Part shown: positions 24,615-32,017 of the stretch, one piece after another
Numbering within the stretch: position 1 is the first letter of the stretch
How the letters are laid out: the number at the start of each line of letters is the position of its first letter
NCBI GenBank assembly: GCA_944392765.1
Contig: CALXXU010000033.1
Coordinates: 1 to 32,203, forward strand
Direction: 5' to 3'
Source of the DNA: an uncultured Anaerobiospirillum sp.
Lineage (GTDB): Bacteria; Pseudomonadota; Gammaproteobacteria; Enterobacterales; Succinivibrionaceae
DNA: 32,203 bases
Program-made: the position numbers and the translations under genes
Notes under the pieces: generated by a model
The model's database searches: none
Told to the model about the DNA's origin: nothing
Seen by the model: the letters and a program-made list of their open reading frames with translations, nothing else

Positions 24615-26354
24615 CTACGACTCGGAGCTGTCGTCACCGGGGATATCCACCACCGGCACTTCACCTGAGGTAATCTGATCCATATGCTCTTGCACGACCA
24701 AGGCATGCTTGAACGCATTGGATTCGGCCTTCTTGAGCTGGCGGCTCTTGGCGAGATCGCGCTTGACGCTGCGCTCGGATAAGCGCACATCGTCCGGACT
24801 TAAGTACTTGCTGATGATCTTATTGGTATAAGCATCATCGAACATGCAGTGCAGCGCACGCCGCCACTGGACCGGACGACGCTTGAGCGTATAGTAACGC
24901 TCAATCTCTAACACCCGGCATAAGGTGTGGAGCACGTCGCAGAACATATAGCTGTGATCATTGCGAATGGCGCGGCGCACATTGTTGATGATGTTATCGA
25001 GCGGCTTGAGCGCCCGCAGCGAGGCACGAATCGCGGGCTCCGCTGCATAGTACTGCTCAAAGAACACAAAGTTCTCGCGCAAAAAGTCAATCGTGCGATC
25101 AGCGCCCGAAAATTTGCCCTGCCAACGCCGCTCGTAAATGCTAAAGAGCTTCATACACTCTAGCAGCGTCTTGCACGAACCTAAGCTGCGAAAATGATTG
25201 GTGAAGTCGTTAAAGTCCGAAGCGGAAATATCAGAGCCATAGCTGCCAGCTAAAGCCAAGGCCTCATCGAGCATTGAACTAATACAGCGCTGGTAAATCG
25301 CCTGCGGATAGATCTCACGCAGGGGCTCACCAAACTCTTGCAGCGCCCCTGTGACAAAGTAAATAGGATCAATCAGCCCACGGTCTTTGAGGTCTTGTAA
25401 AGCCCGGCGCCACATCTTGGCTTGAGCCCCAGGCTTTTCGTAATCCTTAGGCAAATTAAAGACTTTAAGTAGCTCCTGGTCGCCTTTGAAATCTAAGCCC
25501 ATGATGAAGTAAAAGGGGTGCTCAACCAGCAAATTGGCGCTCGTGAGCATACGCAGCGACACGACCTCAACGTAAATGATTGGATAGCAGGGATTGAGAC
25601 GGCGCTGGTTGAACTCATTTAGTTCACGCAGACCATAGCGCAACAAGGAGCTTAAGCGATTGACCGAAACCTGAATCTTAAAGCGTGCCTGAACCTGGGT
25701 TGAGATTTCCTCTAAGGTTAGGCCGCGCGCATTGAGTTCTTTGACCGCAGCTAAGAGCTCAGGGGCCATCGCATAGCGTGACCCACGGTACTTGGCAGCC
25801 GGAGTGAGCTGAGCTAAACGCGAGGAAACGCCGCGTGATTTGTAAATCGAGCGGACATTAGTGGTGGCTTGAACGTTTCTGAGCTCCCAGAACTCATAAC
25901 TAAAGGGACTTTGGTAGTGAACTTTTCTGGCCGCAGGCACTCTAGTCCCAGGAGCAGCATCGTCTACCGAAGCGGCACCATCATCTTGTGCTGCTGTGGT
26001 GTCACTGCTGTCCTCATCGGACCAGTCATCACTTTGAGGCTTGGAATGTAAGGCCATGCTCTCATTTTTCAGCGCCTCAAAGTCATAGGTACGCAGGGCT
26101 TCGGCTTTAGCAGCGTCATCGAGGTAGGGAAAAGTAAGTGCTGTCTCTAAGGCTGCACGCTGGTACTCTTCGCTTGCAAGCAAGGCCGCCATTTGCTCAT
26201 CACTCAGGTCACCATTTAAAGCCTGATCACGGGCCATGCCTTGCCCCAGACTCTTGATGAGGCTTAAGACCTCAGCACCAGACTTGGCCTCATCTAAATT
26301 AGGGCCATAGACCTGCTGCATCAATTCGTCTCTTAGCTTGTTGCTATCCTGCAT
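24615..26354 (-). CDS. IS256/Mutator-transposase-like protein with catalytic acids replaced (probably domesticated)
   Basis: The middle of this 579-residue protein follows the IS256 (Mutator) transposase order. A helical DNA-binding part (A-V-K-E-L-N-A-R-G-L-T-L-E-E-I-S, about 203-218) is followed by a strand Y-P-I-I-Y-V-E-V-V-S-L at 257-267. Then come M-G-L-D-F-K-G-D-Q-E-L-L, L-K-D-R-G-L near 322-327, Q-R-C at 355-357 and N-I-I-N-N-V-R-R-A-I-R at 454-464. By my alignment to IS256, the three catalytic acids fall at Glu263 (for Asp), Gly336 (for Asp) and Asn457 (for Glu), and the His after Q-R-C is Ser. The protein has a 160-residue N-terminal extension, acidic at 108-135, and a C-terminal extension. 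It is intact, with no frameshift or stop, and no terminal inverted repeats are seen. It lacks a clear ribosome site. Likely role: DNA binding without transposition. Confidence 0.72.
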   Translation of the reverse strand: MQDSNKLRDELMQQVYGPNLDEAKSGAEVLSLIKSLGQGMARDQALNGDLSDEQMAALLASEEYQRAALETALTFPYLDDAAKAEALRTYDFEALKNESMALHSKPQSDDWSDEDSSDTTAAQDDGAASVDDAAPGTRVPAARKVHYQSPFSYEFWELRNVQATTNVRSIYKSRGVSSRLAQLTPAAKYRGSRYAMAPELLAAVKELNARGLTLEEISTQVQARFKIQVSVNRLSSLLRYGLRELNEFNQRRLNPCYPIIYVEVVSLRMLTSANLLVEHPFYFIMGLDFKGDQELLKVFNLPKDYEKPGAQAKMWRRALQDLKDRGLIDPIYFVTGALQEFGEPLREIYPQAIYQRCISSMLDEALALAGSYGSDISASDFNDFTNHFRSLGSCKTLLECMKLFSIYERRWQGKFSGADRTIDFLRENFVFFEQYYAAEPAIRASLRALKPLDNIINNVRRAIRNDHSYMFCDVLHTLCRVLEIERYYTLKRRPVQWRRALHCMFDDAYTNKIISKYLSPDDVRLSERSVKRDLAKSRQLKKAESNAFKHALVVQEHMDQITSGEVPVVDIPGDDSSES

Positions 26355-26641
26355 ATCGAGCCAAAGTCCAGTCCAAACCAGTCGTTAAGCTAAGTGCAAT
26401 TATGTTACTTAGCCGTTATCGCCTCATAGGCAATGTCCCAATTGAAGTCACTGCAACTATCTGTACCATGAACCTCCCAGCCCTAGGGAAAGCTTGGATT
26501 TGGTACAGCGTGCTCTTAGGCTAAAGCCCAAGGAGTACGGCCCTGACGGCCCTACCACAACATTACTAGTCGGCTCCGCCGGAGCTCAGCTCCGGGTTAA
26601 CGCGCCCGCGCGGCCTTACCTCCACAAAGGGCATTACCCTT

Positions 26642-26786
26642 ACATGGGACGTTAATCCCACGTCGGACGTTAACCTCACGCGAGAGTATTAACCCCACGT
26701 CGGACGTTAACCTCACATGGAGCGCTAACCTCACATGGGGCGCTAACCTCACATGGGGCGCCAACCGCACATGGAGCGTTAACGCT
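26642..26786. repeat. Eight tandem copies of an 18-bp repeat
   Basis: Eight contiguous units cover 26642-26786. Seven are 18 bp and the third is 19 bp (26678-26696). The consensus is ACATGGGGCGTTAACCTC. Units 2 and 4 are identical, and units 5 to 7 differ by one to three bases. There are no spacers, so it is not CRISPR, and it is not inside an open frame with a ribosome site. It lies about 290 bp upstream of the start of the transposase-like gene. Unit length and head-to-tail order resemble iterons or an array of protein-binding sites. Confidence 0.9.
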
Positions 26787-27259
26787 GAGAACAGCCCCTA
26801 ACGCCCAAGATGGAGCTGCTCGCGCTAAGGCTTAGGCATACGCTCACACGTGGCACCTTACGATGTACCATCAGACCAAATCGGCTATCCCGTTGGGCAC
26901 AACACAGTGCCCCAGCGTCTAGACTCACTCTTCCATCAATCCAGACTCGATAAACCTCTCAGCCCAGACGCAAGCAATCCACACGGAACTAATAACGTTA
27001 CTGGCATTTACGCACCTTTTTGGTGCAGTGGTGCCCACCATGCCCGAAGCTTTGCACACTATGTGCCAGTAACCGGTCAATTAGACTGGTACAAACTGAG
27101 CTAAAGACCAATAACCATGCGGTTTTAGTACCTATCTAGATACAAGTTTAACTACCTAGAGGTAGACTAAAGCACCCGCAGCGTCGGCCGCCCTGTTACT
27201 TTAACCCGTGGTCTACCCTTTATTTGGCTCTTAACAGCGCTAAAAGCTGATTTTAACCA

Positions 27260-27277
27260 AATGTAAACGTTTACATT
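27260..27277. promoter_or_regulatory. Perfect 18-bp LacI/GalR-type operator palindrome
   Basis: AATGTAAACGTTTACATT is fully self-complementary. Its core TGTAAACGTTTACA fits the central-CG operator shape of LacI/GalR proteins and matches the known CcpA cre consensus. On the minus strand a perfect TTGACA hexamer (27284-27279) abuts it, but no good -10 box follows at normal spacing. No gene starts within 900 bp on the minus strand or 2 kb on the plus strand, so what it controls is unknown. The LacI-type gene at 22809 is the only family member in the window. Confidence 0.7.
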
Positions 27278-27830
27278 ATGTCAAGATACCGCACTTAATT
27301 GCAGATTTGCCCCCTTTGTCTACCAAAAAGTGGCATTTGAGGTATCGTGTACCCTGTCGCCGAGCTCGCAATTTGATCTGAAACCGCACAAATATGGGCT
27401 GCGCCGCCCTGGGATACCAGCAGGGCCTTAAATTGTCATCTACCAACTGACTTTGGCCCCAACTTTCTCTGCGCAGTTGCGGGCCCAACAGTTTAAGCGC
27501 GCATAAAAGCCGTTTTTGTCTACAGTTATGCCCGCTTACAGTGTGCTCTTCTATCTTCCTCGCAAAGCTAGGCGGTTAGTCCTTTGCGCCCATACCCGAG
27601 CCCACTTTGAGCTCTTACTAACCCCGCATGTGGTATCTGTGCTCGTGCCCTAATCACTTTAAGTTAAACTGGAGAAAAAAGTTTCACGCTGTAACTAGCT
27701 GCAATCTTGGCGCCAATAAATTGTTACCAACTCAAGTTGCTCGGCAGCTCTCGGGCTTAATGTTTTTGTCGCCGCGCCGACAGCGGCAGACCACGCATGC
27801 CCCTAAGCAAAAAGATTGGGCGCTAGCAAG

Positions 27831-27871
27831 AAAAAAAAAAGGCCGTGCCTGAGCACACAGACACAGCCCTT
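27831..27871 (-). terminator. Rho-independent terminator of the metallophosphoesterase gene
   Basis: On the minus strand AAGGGCTGTG (27871-27862) pairs with CACGGCCTT (27847-27839), with one bulged base and one G-T pair. It is followed by a run of ten or more T (27840-27831). It lies about 60 bases after the gene's stop codon. Confidence 0.85.
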
Positions 27872-27933
27872 GAGCAAAAAATTGAGCTATGTGATTAAAC
27901 TCTGAGCTTAAGCTAGCAGCTTAAACAATGGGC

Positions 27934-29352
27934 TTAATCAGCAGCGCGCAAGGTGAAACGCGTGATTTCAGCTGGCACTAAGACGCGGCAAGAGAAGCCC
28001 GACCAAATGCCGGTGCCGTTAGAGACGTAAAGCTTAGTGCGTTCATTGACCTGATACAGGCCTGACACATAACCCAAATTAAAGCGCGCGATGAGCGGCT
28101 GTAAAAAGAACATCGTGCCGCCATGGGTATGGCCAGTCAGTACTAAATCGACATCTGGATTTTGCGCCATGATGGTCGGCTCGTGCGCCAGCAGGATCTT
28201 GACCACTGCGTCATTGGCACTCACATCACTCAAGGCATCGGTGACATAGGAGCTGACATTAAGGGCGGCACTACCGGCGGCGGCGCCCACTGCAGCGACA
28301 CTATCAGTCCAGTGGCGATAGGCCGCCTCAGTGAAAGGATATGGGCGCACCGTCTTGAGCGCCTTATTCACATCCGCGCCCGAAACAGGGACTAACCCCA
28401 TTCGTGGGTCAGGCACTCCGGCAATGGCAAGAGGCACCTTTAATAAACGCACATGCTGATTATCAAGGAAGGTAATGCCCTGAGCTTCCCAAGTCTCAAG
28501 CCACGAGTTCACGCCCGAGTAATATTCATGATTACCCGTGACCGCAAGCACGCCATAACTGGCCTTGAGGTCATTGAGGGGTAAGAACTCATCCTTGAGA
28601 ACCGAGACCGGACCGTCCACCAAGTCACCAGTGATCACCACCAAGTCCGGCTTAAGCTCGTTGGTGCGGGCCACGACTCCCGCTAAGAAGTCACGCTTGA
28701 GAATTGGACCTAAGTGCAAATCGGTCAGCTGGACAATAGTGAAGCCCTCGAGTTCCTCCGGCAGGTTCTTGATCGCAATTTCATGCTCGACCACGTCCGG
28801 CACTGAGAACTGGCTAATAGTGCCACCAAAGCCTGCCACTAAGGCCACGGCGGCAATAGCGCTATGGAGCAAAATGCGGGGACGGCCATAGCCACTGCGC
28901 TTATTGACGAAGATAAACTCGCTCTTGCCGACCTGGCGGTGCGCATCGACCTGAGAGCTGGTAGTTGCTACGGTCGCACCTTTGGTTGCCACCGCTGAGC
29001 CCTTAGTAGAGGCTGAGCCCTTAATAGTCTGGGCGGCGCTCTTTTGGATAGCACGGGAGCGCTTAAACTTGCGGTACAGCCAGCACAGGAATAAGAAGAT
29101 ATCCTTGATCAAGGCCATCAGCACCATCAGCATCAGGGCTGAGTAGGCGGCCTCCATCGCCACAATTAAGTACGGAGGCAAATCTGGCATCAAGATGGAG
29201 CCAAAGTGCGAGTACACCACGTACTTGAGGCCAAAGGCAATCACGATGGCGCCCAAGACGAGCTTGAGGCCGGTCTTAATTCTAAGCGGCCACACCAGTG
29301 AGACCAGGGCGTAAATCACTAAGATCGCCGCCGAGATATGCAACGCTGCCAT
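27934..29352 (-). CDS. Membrane-anchored metallophosphoesterase (YkuE/YaeI-like)
   Basis: This is a calcineurin-like phosphoesterase held in the inner membrane. The N-terminal half has about four hydrophobic helices (roughly residues 3-22, 30-47, 61-95), a basic Ala/Thr/Ser-rich linker (about 100-135) and another helix near 160-178. The catalytic domain follows with the family metal motifs: D-L-H-L-G (Asp211, His213), G-D-L-V-D-G (Asp243), G-N-H-E (Asn274, His275), a later L-L-A-H-E-P and G-H-T-H-G-G near the end. An insert of about 45 residues rich in Ala/Val/Ser lies between the last two metal segments. ATG at 29352 has TAGGAG at good spacing; the longer reading to 29379 does not. The natural substrate is unknown; relatives act on phospholipid or nucleotide-sugar phosphates. 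The gene ends at a strong terminator. Confidence 0.9.
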   Translation of the reverse strand: MAALHISAAILVIYALVSLVWPLRIKTGLKLVLGAIVIAFGLKYVVYSHFGSILMPDLPPYLIVAMEAAYSALMLMVLMALIKDIFLFLCWLYRKFKRSRAIQKSAAQTIKGSASTKGSAVATKGATVATTSSQVDAHRQVGKSEFIFVNKRSGYGRPRILLHSAIAAVALVAGFGGTISQFSVPDVVEHEIAIKNLPEELEGFTIVQLTDLHLGPILKRDFLAGVVARTNELKPDLVVITGDLVDGPVSVLKDEFLPLNDLKASYGVLAVTGNHEYYSGVNSWLETWEAQGITFLDNQHVRLLKVPLAIAGVPDPRMGLVPVSGADVNKALKTVRPYPFTEAAYRHWTDSVAAVGAAAGSAALNVSSYVTDALSDVSANDAVVKILLAHEPTIMAQNPDVDLVLTGHTHGGTMFFLQPLIARFNLGYVSGLYQVNERTKLYVSNGTGIWSGFSCRVLVPAEITRFTLRAAD

Positions 29353-29598
29353 TGCTTCTCCTACCAACAAAAGACACACTCTACATTAAGGCTTCTGCAC
29401 CGAGCCTAGTTTGCGCCTCATTATAAAGACTGTGAGTTAGGCTGAAATTAGCTAGCAGTCTTAACAACTTGCCTATTTTTCTCACGACAGGCGCGCTAAA
29501 CTAAGAGCGATCGTATTGCAGCAACCGTGTACGCTCCTGGCACAGAGTTTGGAGCAAGGGAAATTTGATTTTTGGCTTGAGGGTTAAGGGGCAAAGCT

Positions 29599-31413
29599 AT
29601 GGCCATGAGCCCATACTATGTACAGTACTTGTTAACGCAAGGCGACCTCTTCGGTCGCATCTTGAGCTTTAATGCTGATTTCAGCGCTAAGCAGCGTACT
29701 TTGCGCCAACAGGACCCCAATGCGATCACTGACAGCCTTTACCGGCTCCATCCACAGCTGGCGCGCTTTCACGAAGAGCACAATATTTCCTATTACTTTG
29801 AGCGCCCGGTCGACCGCTACTGTCTGCTCAAAAACGACGAGCTCGACCAGCTCATCATCTACTTAGGCGCCTGCATCAGCGCCCAGCAGCTCGCGCGCAT
29901 CACGGTGCAAAGCGAGCTCGATCAAGTCTATGAGGCCATTGGGCGCGACGTGTACAATTTCGCCCTTGACTATGGCTATCTCATCAAGAACTTTGACTAC
30001 GAGCCCAATCTCTCTGCCATAAAGCAAGATTGCGCCTACTTAGGGCTATGCGCGATCAAAGGCTTAAGCACGCTCTTTAGCTCGCAGGAATTAGGTGAGT
30101 ACTTCACCGATAAGCTCATCGCCTACACCAAGGAGCGCAAGCTCAACCCAAGCATCATCACCTCGCACACCCACGTCTTAAGCACGGTGGATACCCCTGC
30201 AACCTTGATGAAAGCGCCCGCCCCTGAGCTTATGAACACTCCGGTGCAATATGCACCCATTGATGCGCACCCGGCACGCGACCCGGCGCAAGCCTTAAGT
30301 GCGCGCACCATGTCCTCAGCTGAGCTCAATGATCCCGTCATGAGTGCTCCGGCCTTAACCAATGCTGATTTGGCCAAAAGACGGATCGAGCTTGAGACCA
30401 AGCGCCAAGGCAAGCGCGTCAACCCGACTCCTTTCGAGCACATCAAGGGCCCGGCCTTTGGCGTGATCGGTGGTAACAAGGTCGTAGCCATGTCCGATGG
30501 CGTCAATGCCTACCTCATCGACAGTGACGACGATAAAGCCCACATCGAGGCAACCTTAGCGCAATACACGCCCGAAGAGCTCTCAGCTCTGACCCACCAC
30601 CAACAAGACCTCAATGAGCCCGAAAGTCAGGTCTTAAAAGCCCTCGCCGCCCAAGCTGCCGCCCCACAGAGCGCAACACAGAGCGCAACACAGAGCGCAG
30701 GACAAAACGCAGAACAAAACGCAGACCTCAAGGCACCTGCCCCCAAAGCTGCCGTCACTCAAAACGAGCATGCTGACGCAAAAAACGAGGTCAAAAACGA
30801 GGTCGTCGGCACTGAAGCCTATGCCGCTCAGGATCAACCTGACAGTGAGCAGCTTGCGGCCGCACAGCTGGCTGCCGCATCGTTTGCAGATTACGACTCA
30901 GATTTTATCGATGAAGACCCAGATTTTGCTGACGATGACGAGTGGGTGAAGAGCCACCTACGTGCCGACCCACTGCAAGACTCAGCAAAGAGCGAATTTA
31001 ACGACGTAGCTATACCCGTAAACGCGGCTTCAGCCTCCAACAATACGCCAGCTAACGCGGCTCCAGCCTCCAACGATATGCCGACTGACGCGACCTCAGC
31101 CTCCAACGACGCGGGCCAGGCGGGCGCTGAGCGTGCGCCGCACGCAGAGCTTAATACCACGCAGCTTGATTATGAGCACACGGCCCTTTATGCTGGAATC
31201 AATACCAAGGAACGCCGTGCTTTTCGTGCTGCCTCCCTACGCCAACATGAGGCTTATCAGGACTTGGTCACGCCCCCTGAGCGCAAGCGCGAGTCCTTAG
31301 AGCACGAGACCTTGGTCACCTTGGACTTTAGCCCCAACCAAGTTTTGGAACTGAGCACCTTGATTTTAGAAAGCCAAATCAACGAGTGCTGGTACGAGTA
31401 CCTTAAACCTTAA
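29599..31413 (+). CDS. Large protein of unknown function; N-terminus faintly like SctK/YscK, repeat-rich acidic middle
   Basis: I do not firmly recognise this 604-residue protein. Residues about 45-125 (L-H-P-Q-L-A-R-F-H-E-E-H, Y-F-E-R-P-V-D-R, L-I-I-Y-L-G-A-C-I-S-A-Q-Q-L-A-R-I, E-A-I-G-R-D-V-Y-N-F-A-L) have the look of type III secretion sorting-platform proteins SctK/YscK, which are only about 200 residues. The rest does not. The middle has an H-I-K-G-P-A-F-G-V-I-G-G-N-K-V segment near 280. From 357 there is a Q-S-A-T type 4-residue repeat, then an acidic stretch (about 432-449) and three 11-residue Asn/Ala/Ser repeats (475-507). A conserved-looking C-terminal helix pair ends in C-W-Y-E-Y-L-K-P. 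ATG at 29599 has AAGGGG seven bases upstream. No other secretion gene is recognised nearby, so the SctK idea is weak. Confidence 0.7.
   Translation: MAMSPYYVQYLLTQGDLFGRILSFNADFSAKQRTLRQQDPNAITDSLYRLHPQLARFHEEHNISYYFERPVDRYCLLKNDELDQLIIYLGACISAQQLARITVQSELDQVYEAIGRDVYNFALDYGYLIKNFDYEPNLSAIKQDCAYLGLCAIKGLSTLFSSQELGEYFTDKLIAYTKERKLNPSIITSHTHVLSTVDTPATLMKAPAPELMNTPVQYAPIDAHPARDPAQALSARTMSSAELNDPVMSAPALTNADLAKRRIELETKRQGKRVNPTPFEHIKGPAFGVIGGNKVVAMSDGVNAYLIDSDDDKAHIEATLAQYTPEELSALTHHQQDLNEPESQVLKALAAQAAAPQSATQSATQSAGQNAEQNADLKAPAPKAAVTQNEHADAKNEVKNEVVGTEAYAAQDQPDSEQLAAAQLAAASFADYDSDFIDEDPDFADDDEWVKSHLRADPLQDSAKSEFNDVAIPVNAASASNNTPANAAPASNDMPTDATSASNDAGQAGAERAPHAELNTTQLDYEHTALYAGINTKERRAFRAASLRQHEAYQDLVTPPERKRESLEHETLVTLDFSPNQVLELSTLILESQINECWYEYLKP
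30667..30726 (+). repeat. Five 12-bp tandem repeats inside the gene at 29599
   Basis: Five 12-bp units run from 30667 to 30726: CAGAGCGCAACA twice, CAGAGCGCAGGA, then two CAAAACGCAGAA-like units. Each unit is four codons (Q-S-A-T, Q-S-A-G, Q-N-A-E, Q-N-A-D), so slippage would keep the frame. A separate 12-bp doublet, AAAAACGAGGTC, lies at 30781-30804. Confidence 0.9.
31021..31119 (+). repeat. Three 33-bp tandem repeats inside the gene at 29599
   Basis: Units at 31021-31053, 31054-31086 and 31087-31119 each encode 11 residues of the form (N/D)-A-(A/T)-(S/P)-A-S-N-(N/D). The length is a multiple of three, so copy number can vary without a frameshift. The units form a flexible linker before the C-terminal region. 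Confidence 0.88.
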
Positions 31414-31434
31414 GCTACCCACAAAGGACGTAAG

Positions 31435-32017
31435 ATGAGATTTGACGTAAGCTCTGAGCTGCTCGACTCCGAGCCGCAACTGGGCAATATCAGCCTTAAT
31501 GAAGAAAAGCTCCAGGCCTGCATTGGCCTGAGCTGCCAAGAGTTGCAAGACATCTTAGCTAGTCCTAATGCAAAAAAGCGCGACGCGCTCTTTGGCAAGG
31601 TACTGCGCCGCACCACTACGTTTAAGCACCACGGTCTGGCCATTTTTGCCCTCGATATCAACAATCTGAGCAGCATCACCGGCGACGCCATCCCCTGCCA
31701 TGACCCAAAATACTTTATGTTCTTAGCTGGTTGTGACAATGGCATGGTGCGCTACGCTCAGCCCGTGTTAGGCAAGCTCAATAATGCGCAAGCTTTCCTC
31801 ACTCAAGCGCGCGCCCTCACGCAGTTTGTGATGAGGCACGTCCCAATTCGCTCACCTCAAGATCAGGCTAATGTCACCCCAGTTATCGTATTGCGCCATA
31901 TATTGCAAGCCCCTGAAGACTTAGCTCAATTAGCACAGAGCTATGATTTAGTGGTGGACATCAGCGGCAATAACGAAGAGGCACAACGGCTTATGCCGCA
32001 AGTCTGTGCCGATCTGA
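31435..32017 (+). CDS. Hypothetical protein, 5' part only; 3' end lost at a probable assembly junction
   Basis: The gene starts with ATG at 31435 behind AAAGGA, 21 bases after the stop of the gene at 29599, so the two form an operon. About 194 residues belong to this genome by composition, beginning [13 protein letters not shown]. It has no signal peptide, membrane segment or motif that I recognise. Recognisable runs include [16 protein letters not shown] and [11 protein letters not shown]. From about codon 195 the frame continues without a stop into unrelated ABC-ATPase sequence. The true C-terminus is therefore not in this window. Confidence 0.7.

Larger units (their letters stand above)
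26355..27933. other. Long gene-free region upstream of the transposase-like gene
   Basis: This 1.58-kb stretch has no credible protein gene. It contains nested palindromes at 26572-26593 (GCTCC-GCC-GGAGC overlapping GGAGCT-C-AGCTCC) and the eight-copy 18-bp array at 26642-26786. A small CTACC-TAGA-GGTAG hairpin lies at 27152-27165, a perfect LacI-type palindrome at 27260-27277, and the metallophosphoesterase terminator at 27831-27871. The heptamer GTCTACC or a one-base variant recurs near 27211, 27318, 27436 and 27518. An 84-codon plus-strand frame at 26850-27104 and a 74-codon one at 27628-27852 have no ribosome site or family likeness. A small RNA is possible but not shown. Confidence 0.55.

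Noticed and set aside
26642-26786. CRISPR array
   Set aside because: Units are contiguous 18-mers without spacers, and no cas gene is present.
24475-26786. Complete IS256-family insertion sequence
   Set aside because: No terminal inverted repeats or target duplication could be found around the gene, the catalytic acids are missing, and the flanking repeats are tandem and differ between the two sides.
26850-27104. 84-codon plus-strand open frame in the gene-free region
   Set aside because: No ribosome site before the ATG, no family likeness, and composition like the surrounding non-coding DNA.
27200-27530. Recurring GTCTACC-like heptamers as a regulatory array
   Set aside because: The copies are few, imperfect and unevenly spaced (about 80-120 bp), so chance cannot be excluded.
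27628-27852. 74-codon plus-strand open frame upstream of the metallophosphoesterase terminator
   Set aside because: Its end reads through the A-run of the minus-strand terminator as poly-lysine, and no ribosome site is seen.
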